In this document: one piece after another, positions 7,346 through 12,363 of the stretch
Numbering within the stretch: position 1 is the first letter of the stretch
Layout: each line of letters starts with the position of its first letter
Assembly: GCA_018398765.1 (NCBI GenBank)
Contig: JAHBMJ010003209.1
Coordinates: 1 to 12,363 of the forward strand
From: Chromera velia
Taxonomy: Eukaryota > Sar > Chromeraceae
Reading direction: 5' to 3'
Length of the DNA stretch: 12,363 nt
Position numbers and translations under genes: made by a program
The notes under the pieces: generated by a model
Seen by the model: only the letters and a program-made list of their open reading frames with translations
The model's database searches: none
What the model was told of the DNA's origin: nothing

Positions 7346-7545
7346 GGGGGGGAGCAGAGCAAAGGAGCTGCGCTGGCGCAGGAGAAAGCGCGGCGAGCGG
7401 AGACGCTCTGCAACTACGACTGCGTCACTAGAAATGGGGCGCAGGCGATCAAGTGTGAAACCCGTAGAGGCCCGCCTGTGTTGGTCTGTGTCAATCTGGA
7501 CGTGCGTAAGGAAGGTAACGAGGTAGCCTGTGCAAGCTGAAGGGT
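7346..7545 (+). repeat. B2 terminal repeat of the YR retrotransposon
   Basis: This is the right end of the element. It is 96% identical to B1 by direct comparison, ending GCTGAAGGGT before the flanking ACACACTCC. Compared with B1, the last few bases differ by one A/G change, and similarity stops at 7545. Confidence 0.9.
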
Positions 7546-7871
7546 ACACACTCCGTTTTTTCCTTCGTGAAGAAGCCTCCAATTGCCAAGAACAAAACCC
7601 CGATATCCGATATGCCGTGGCCCCATCGTAGCCCTCCATCCGCGCGTACGCCCTCAAAATAGACCACCAATGCAAGGAGACGCGGCATGACGCGGTAGCC
7701 CTTCATAGCCCATCAGACGCACCATGTGTTCCGCACTTCCTGCCGACTTCCCGGACTTGCGGTGACTGGACACAGTAAAAAAAACTCCGCACAGCTTGGC
7801 CAGTCATAAGAGCCACCAGAGATGTCCTCAGACAAGCATCGTATGCAACCCAGAAGTCTCAGCTGCGCGAC
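7546..7871 (+). promoter_or_regulatory. Upstream region of the ATPase gene
   Basis: These 326 bp lie between the retrotransposon end and the ATPase start codon. They should contain the promoter and 5' UTR unless transcription starts inside the element. I see no clear TATA box or other assignable motif; an A7-8 run lies at about 7777. The start codon context is GCGACATGAAA. Confidence 0.4.
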
Positions 7872-9297
7872 ATGAAACTCCTTCTGTTAGTTTTGTGTGG
7901 TTGTAGTTTTCCTTCAACGGCATTTGTTCGCCTTCACCACTGTGTTCCTCGCCACTCTGTTTCTCGGACAGTGTCTCCACTTTCCTTGCATGCAGTGCGT
8001 GAAGAGGGCGCCTCCGATCCGAGAAGATGGAAGGGCACCCCGAGACTTCCTTGCCTCAACCATCTGAGGTACAGGAATGACACGAATCAGTATGTGAACG
8101 AAGAGCCGTCCGATTCCGTATTCATGGTCTACGGGCCACAGTCGGTAGGCAAGACGCGGACTTTGGAAGAATTGAGAGATCAGTGGAGAGACGAAGGCCG
8201 ACTGGTCATCGACCTGGATCTGAAAGACGAGACGTACAGGGTGGCAGACGTTGGCCGCTTGTTGTGGGAGTTCCTGCGAAAAGAGGGAGATCGGCTGGGT
8301 TTGAATTTCGCACCGATAGTACAGGAAGAGGTGAAGAAGCTTTTGAAACAAGGGAGTACCCCCCCTACGTCTTTCAAAGATTAGCGTTTCGAAGATCGTT
8401 CAGACAGTGAAAAAGGTGGTGTCAGCATTCCGCCGGGGAGATGGGTGGGAGGCGGGGCTTGACGCTCTCCAGGACTATATCCGCCAGACGCAATTGCCCC
8501 GACAGACCGAATACCGGATTTTTCTGGGGGTTTTGGAGAGGCTGCATGAGAAGAAGCTCTGCCGTCCCATTTTGATGATTCGGGAAGCGCAGAATTTGGC
8601 GAGTGAAGAGGGTGAAGAGCTTGCTCCTGAGCTTTTCAAAGCTCTGCTGGCGAGCTTCAAATCGCGAAAGCAGGGAAACTCCAACGTCCCTGTCATCTTT
8701 GAGACTTCCGAATTCCTGTGGGCCAAGTTGTTGAGAGTCATGGTGGCTTCCAAGCAGTCGTTCAAAGGGTACGAAGTGAAAGAGTGGCTGAAAGATGAGG
8801 GTCGGAAGGTTCTGGTCCCCAACACTTTTACGGAGGAGGAGTTTGAGAAGGTGTGGGATCTCGTGGGGGGGCATGCAGGGGAGCTATTTGAGCTCCACAC
8901 GCTGCTCAGAAGAGGGTGGACGCTGGACGAGGCGATTCAGGAGAAGGTGGATAACATGAGGGGATATTTGAATGCACAGCTTGTCGCTGAGGAAGGCCCC
9001 GATTTTGAGGACATGAAAGAGAAAAACGGGACCCTGACGGTGGCGACTCTGAAGAGCGCTGTCGAGGAGAGGCGAGTGAGTCTGCTCCACCAGCTGAGAA
9101 GGCATGACTGGCTTCTTCCTCTGAGTTTTGCGAAGAAGAAGGAGCTTCGAGAATCTGCCGACTACCTGTGCAAGGCCAACGTGCTCTGGCAGCGGCAGGA
9201 TCCGAACATTCTCGTTCCTGTCCACAGCACCATGAGAAATACGATCATTCGACATCTTGACGAGAATCCCGAGGTCGAAAGCCCTCGAGATGACTGA
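7872..9297 (+). CDS. P-loop ATPase (ATPase_2-like) with predicted plastid-type presequence; split frame
   Basis: The N-terminus has a hydrophobic signal-like stretch (LLLLVLCG), then PSTAFVR with Phe at the likely cleavage site. About 25 residues rich in Ser, Arg and His without acidic residues follow. This resembles the bipartite plastid targeting of secondary red-plastid algae. A Walker A motif GPQSVGKT spans residues 88-95. The first frame runs to TAG 8382; the rest lies in another frame from about 8353 to TGA 9295. The two join either by a 73-nt intron (GAG|GTGAAG 8331 to TTCAG 8403) or through a 1-nt indel in the C7 run near 8349-8356. The second part has a Walker-B-like ILMIREAQ (Glu 8584-8586; Arg where Asp is usual), a sensor-like VPVIFETSE and a lid motif GGHAGEL, then a Leu/Lys-rich C-terminal region. 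The order matches ATPase_2/archaeal-type STAND-like ATPases. Its substrate or partner is unknown. Confidence 0.72.
8331..8403 (+). other. Candidate 73-nt intron, or frameshift site, in the ATPase gene
   Basis: Codon GAG ends at 8330 and is followed by GTGAAG; TTCAG ends at 8403. Removing 73 nt moves the frame exactly as needed to join the Walker A part to the Walker B part. Against it, the donor is weak, there is no clear branch-point sequence, and translation across 8331-8360 (VKKLLKQG) still looks protein-like. A 1-nt indel in the C7 run is the alternative. Confidence 0.4.
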
Positions 9298-9321
9298 CGG
9301 GTTGGGCGGTGCGTGAATCAG

Positions 9322-9376
9322 GTAAGTGGAGTGTGAGAGTGATGTCCACCCTCACTGACGTATGATTTTTATCCAG
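9322..9376 (+). other. Probable 55-nt intron just after the ATPase stop codon
   Basis: A strong donor CAG|GTAAGT (9322), a branch-like CACTGAC and a T-rich tract ending ATCCAG (9376) make a consistent small intron. It begins 24 nt after the ATPase stop, so it would be a 3' UTR intron. It overlaps the last codons of the chromodomain frame on the other strand. Confidence 0.55.
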
Positions 9377-10236
9377 CCGTCTGGCAGGTGTACGAACCTT
9401 TTTGTTGCATGTTGTCTCGTCTGATGTGGTGCGTGTTCGCCTCGAGGGGACGATGGTCGTTGCTCTGCTGGTCGTTGTCGCTCGATTTGTTCGATCTGCT
9501 GTGTGAGAGGCATCATTTCTCTTGTATTGCATTCTTCCGTGTTGTCTGCTTGAGATTTCTCGGTGCTGGATGCAAGTGCATCTCGCAGGATCAGTGACTG
9601 TTCTTCGCTTTCATCAGGCTCATCATCATCCATGATGTCGATGATCTTTTCCGGAAGGATTTCATCTCCTCCTTTTGCGTTTTGTGATGAATGGAACTCA
9701 GCAAGAAGATCTTGCGGAAGATTCGTTTCTGGTTCCCATGTGTCTCCTTCGGGACCGTATCCATTCCACCTCACTCTGTACTCCTTCCCCAGCACTCCCT
9801 CATGTATCTGCAGAATTTCGTCAATCTCGTATGATGCATTTTCCATCTCCACGTCAGCGGACTGTACGGTCATATGAGCATCGAGTGAGACACCCTGAGC
9901 TGAAGTATGCGCAGACTTCCGTAAATCGTGCAGTATTTCAAGAACTCCATCACATGCTCTGAATCCGAATCCCGCATGCCATTCAACCTCCTGTGGTGTC
10001 ATCTTGCTCAGTTGCTGTTGTGCCCTCTTGCGAATCCTGCAGACGGCCGCCTGGTTTCTCTGGAGCTCGACCGACGACAGACTGACTGAGGGCGGAACAC
10101 AGTGGTCATCAATGAATTTTGGGTCCCGTCTCTGTTGATCCGTGAACTTGATGGTGAAATGTGTGGTCATTCGGTAGTTCAAGAGAAAAATGAATGTCGG
10201 AATACAGAACATAACTCTCGAAGCCGAATTTTGCAT
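9352..10236 (-). CDS. Chromodomain protein
   Basis: This would be a nuclear protein that reads methylated histone tails. The frame is open from TTG 10296, but the first ATG is 10234-10236; a second plausible start is the ATG at 10168-10170 (MTTHFTIKF). It ends in TGA at 9352-9354. The chromodomain lies at 9688-9831: YEIDEIL, then GKEYRVRWNGY, then DTWEPETNL. It retains the aromatic positions expected for a methyl-lysine cage (Tyr in YEIDEIL, Trp in VRWNGY and the following Tyr) and the TWEP signature. N-terminal to it is a basic, Gln-containing stretch (IRKRAQQQ). C-terminal to it are an acidic tract (IMDDDEPDESEE) and a Gln/Arg-rich tail. No integrase zinc finger, DDE core or GPY/F motif precedes it in this frame, so it is not evidently the end of a chromovirus polyprotein, although a captured fragment cannot be excluded. 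It converges with the ATPase gene. Confidence 0.75.
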   Translation of the reverse strand: MQNSASRVMFCIPTFIFLLNYRMTTHFTIKFTDQQRRDPKFIDDHCVPPSVSLSSVELQRNQAAVCRIRKRAQQQLSKMTPQEVEWHAGFGFRACDGVLEILHDLRKSAHTSAQGVSLDAHMTVQSADVEMENASYEIDEILQIHEGVLGKEYRVRWNGYGPEGDTWEPETNLPQDLLAEFHSSQNAKGGDEILPEKIIDIMDDDEPDESEEQSLILRDALASSTEKSQADNTEECNTREMMPLTQQIEQIERQRPAEQRPSSPRGEHAPHQTRQHATKRFVHLPDGWIKIIRQ

Positions 10237-10600
10237 GGACCAGTGCTTTGAGCTCGAAAAATGATTGCAACACCAACTGGCGTGAGTAGTTGACAATCCA
10301 CTCTTGTCGTCGAAGTAAGCTGCGTGTCAGGGTATTGAGTCGATATTTAAGGGGTACACTAGCGAAGAATGTGTGTTCCACCAGCCTTAGTGCTGGGTAA
10401 GGGAAATTTTGGGGCAAAACGAGAAGACAGATCATATCAACTCCCCAAGGATAAGTCAAATGATACTGGTTTAAGCGTTATTCCGCCTTCGTAGCAATTC
10501 CCACCTTAAATAGTTTTGGTTTTCTTATTAAGAACAATTCAAAAGCGTATAAACTCGGCCTTTCGACAGCCTGTAAACAAGATAAAGCTCCGCCAACTGG
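10237..10600. other. Region without a convincing gene upstream of the chromodomain protein
   Basis: A minus-strand open frame (10109-10459) overlaps the chromodomain frame in another phase. It starts at TTG and has no recognisable domain, so I leave it uncalled. This stretch probably holds the promoter, the 5' UTR or an upstream exon of the chromodomain gene. Confidence 0.4.
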
Positions 10601-10696
10601 CATTGTATGATCACTTTTTATTTTTATAATTATAATTAGTTTATTTACATTTAAAATTATTTTGATAGTTATAAATTTAATTTAAAACGATTAAAC
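10601..10696. other. AT-rich segment bordering the satellite array
   Basis: Nearly all A and T (for example TTTTTATAATTATAATTAG), in sharp contrast with the GC-rich array that starts at 10697. No gene is present. It may be a matrix-attachment-like or boundary element, but nothing proves a function. Confidence 0.7.
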
Positions 10697-12363
10697 GAAG
10701 CGCCCCGGGCGGTCGGGGGCGGCAATGCTAGGCGGCGGTGAGGGGTGACTACAGAAGTCGAGGGTAATACTTGGTGGGGAAGCATCCCGGGTGGTCGGGG
10801 GCGGCAATGCTAGGCGGCGGTGAGGGGCGACTACAGAAGTGCAACTACAGAAGTCGAGGGTAATACTTGGTGGGGAAGCGCCCCGGGCGGTCGGGGGTGG
10901 CAATGCTACGCGGCGGTGAGGGGCGACTACAGAAGTGCGACTACAGAAGTCGGGGGTAATACTTGGTGGGGAAGCGCCGCGGGCGGTCGGGAGCGGCATG
11001 CAATGCTAGGTGGCGGTGAGGGGCGACTACAGAAGTGCGACTACAGAAGATGAGGGTAATACTTGGCAGGGAAACGCCCCAGGCGGTCGGAGGTGGCATG
11101 CAATGCTAGGCGGCGGTGAAGGGCGACTATAGAAGTGTGATTACAGAAGTCGAGGGTAATACTTGGTGGGGAAGTGCTCCGGACAGTCGGGGGCGGCAAT
11201 GCTAGGCGGTGGTGAGGGGCGACTACAGAAGTGTAACTATAGAAGTCGGGGGTAATACTTGGCGGGGAAGCGCCCCGGGCGGTTGGGGGCAGCAATGCTA
11301 GGCGGCGGTGAGGGGCGACTACAGAAGTCGAGGGTAATACTTGGTAGGGAAGCGCCCCGGGCGGTCGAGGGTGGCAATGCTAGGCGGCGATGAGGGGCGA
11401 CTACAGAAGTATGATTACAGAAGTCGAGGGTAATACTTGGTGGGGAAGCGCCCCGGGCAGTCGGGGGTGGCAATGCTAGGCGGCGTTGAGGGGTGACTAC
11501 AGAAGTCGAGGGTAATACTTGGCGGGGAAGCGCCCCGGGCAGTCGGGGGCGGCAATGCTAGGCGGTGGTGAGCGGCGACTACAGAAGTACGACTACAGAA
11601 GTCGAGGGTAATACTTGACGGGGAACTTCAAGCACCCCGGGCGGTCGGGGGCGGCAATGCTAGGCGGCGGTGAGGGGCGACTACAGAAGTGCGACTACAG
11701 AAGTCGGGGGTAATACTCGGCGGAGAAGCGCCCCGGGCGGTCGGGGGTGGCAATGCTAGGCGGCAGTGAGGGGCGACTACAGAAGTGCGACTACAGAAGT
11801 CGAGGGTAATACTTGGCAGGGAAGCGCCCCAGGCGGTCGGAGGCGGCATGCACTGCTAGGCGGCGGTGAGGGGCGACTATAGAAGTATGACTACAGAAGT
11901 CGAGGGTAATACTTGGTGGGGAAGCGCCCCGGGTAGTTGGGGGCAGCAATACTAGGCGGCGTTGAGGGGCGACTACAGAAGTGTGACTACAGAAGTCGAG
12001 GGTAATACTTAGCGGGGAAGCGCCCCGGGTAGTCAGAGGTGGCAATGCTAGGCGGCGGTGAGGGGTGACTACAGAAGTGCAACTACAGAAGTTGAGAGTA
12101 ATACTTGGTGGGGAACTTCAAACGCCCCGGGCGGTCGGGGGTGGCAATGCTAGGCAGCGGTGGTGGGTAACTACAGAAGTGCAACTATAGAAGTCGAGGG
12201 TAATACTTGGCGGGGAACCGCCCCGGGCAGTCGGGGGTGGCCGCAATGCTAGGCGGCGTTGAGGGGCGACTACAGAAGTGTGACTACAGAAGTTGAGGGT
12301 AATACTTGGCGGGGAAGCGCCCCTGACAGTCGGGGGCGGCAATGCAAGGCGGCGTTGAGGGGC
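10697..12363. repeat. GC-rich tandem satellite, about 96-bp unit, at least 17 copies, continues past the window
   Basis: A landmark TAATACT(T/C)GG-like core recurs at 10765, 10861, 10957, 11057, 11157, 11253, 11335, 11431, 11513, 11609, 11711, 11807, 11907, 12003, 12099, 12201 and 12300. The unit contains CCCCGGGCGGTCGGGGG, CAATGCTAGGCGGCGG and the 14-bp motif GACTACAGAAGTGC, usually doubled. Spacings are 96 bp most often, 82 when one 14-mer is absent, 100 with a CATG insertion, 102 with an AACTTCA-type insertion, and 99 once. Minus-strand open frames across it arise because 96 is a multiple of three; they break at 82- and 100-bp units and are not called as genes. Confidence 0.95.

Larger units (their letters stand above)
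445..7545 (+). mobile_element. YR retrotransposon, Ngaro/PAT-like, with split direct repeats (decayed copy)
   Basis: The element runs from A1 to B2. It has two pairs of direct repeats in the order A1 - genes - B1 - A2 - B2, the split-direct-repeat plan known for PAT and Ngaro elements. Between them lie gag with a zinc knuckle, reverse transcriptase, RNase H and a tyrosine recombinase, all on the plus strand. No integrase with a DDE motif, no LTRs and no methyltransferase domain are seen. Such elements are known to integrate through a recombinase acting on a circular DNA, without target-site duplication. I see no duplication across the ends (CTGTT before 445, ACACACTCC after 7545). B1 and A2 meet at GAAAGGTGAG, which shares AGGT with the left end and GGGT with the right end. 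This is as expected if B1/A2 is the copied circle junction. The coding frames hold many stops, one frameshift and a damaged recombinase motif, so this copy is probably inactive. Confidence 0.9.

Noticed and set aside
6657-7540. Open frames across B1 and B2 (for example ending VRKEGNEVACTS)
   Set aside because: They recur only because B is a repeat; no domain or start context, and they overlap repeat ends and non-coding junctions.
9388-9962. Plus-strand frames opposite the chromodomain gene
   Set aside because: Shadows of the minus-strand coding sequence, low-complexity Ser-rich translations without motifs.
10109-10459. Separate minus-strand gene upstream of the chromodomain frame
   Set aside because: Starts at TTG, overlaps the better-supported frame, no recognisable domain; possibly an upstream exon but unsupported.
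10691-12342. Minus-strand open frames encoding a 32-residue repeat (PPPTARGASPPSITLDF) over the satellite
   Set aside because: They exist because 96 and 102 bp are multiples of three; 82-, 99- and 100-bp units break the frame, there is no sustained ORF, and variation shows no codon bias.
10697-12363. CRISPR-like array
   Set aside because: The whole unit is repeated, with no unique spacers between short palindromic repeats, and the genome is eukaryotic.

Overview
The window looks like nuclear DNA of a eukaryote, probably an alga with a secondary, red-derived plastid. The evidence is: introns of spliceosomal type (GTACGT...CAG at 1041-1131 and GTAAGT...CAG at 9322-9376), a chromodomain protein, long Gln/Ser/Ala codon runs, a large GC-rich satellite array, and a host ATPase whose N-terminus resembles a signal peptide plus transit peptide with Phe just after the expected cleavage site. 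The lineage (stramenopile, chromerid or similar) is inference only.

Layout. 1-444 is a non-coding left flank. 445-7545 is a nearly complete but decayed tyrosine-recombinase (YR) retrotransposon of the Ngaro/PAT type. Its repeats have the split-direct-repeat order A1 (445-670) - genes - B1 (6802-7001) - A2 (6998-7223) - 122-bp spacer - B2 (7346-7545). Inside, in order, are: a leader; a gag gene with a probable 91-nt intron, a CCHC zinc knuckle and an RGG-rich tail; a 550-nt gag-pol interval; a pol reading frame carrying reverse transcriptase (YIDD), RNase H (all four acidic residues) and a tyrosine recombinase. No methyltransferase domain is visible between RNase H and YR, which fits Ngaro/PAT rather than DIRS-1. 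The copy carries many in-frame stops, almost all TAG/TAA, one probable frameshift, and loss of a catalytic arginine in the recombinase. All 19 differences that I count between the repeat pairs are transitions, so decay by cytosine deamination is the simplest explanation.

7546-7871 is the short upstream region of a host gene. 7872-9297 encodes a P-loop ATPase resembling the ATPase_2/archaeal-type family, split into two frames near 8331-8403 by either a small intron or a 1-nt indel in a C7 run. It has a likely 55-nt intron just after its stop codon. Facing it on the minus strand, 9352-10236 encodes a chromodomain protein. 10237-10696 has no convincing gene and ends in a very AT-rich stretch. 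From 10697 to the window end there is an abrupt switch to a GC-rich tandem array of about 96-bp units, at least 17 copies, whose length variants are discrete (82/96/99/100/102 bp).

How it fits together: the retroelement Gag, RT-RNase H and recombinase would copy RNA into circular DNA and insert it by recombination at the A/B junction. This copy appears dead, and it lies about 330 bp upstream of the ATPase start codon, where it could affect that gene's promoter. Nothing here resembles a prokaryotic operon, defence island or CRISPR locus. The most informative signals are the retroelement architecture with its all-transition decay, the structured G-rich segment at the edge of B1, and the quantised satellite.
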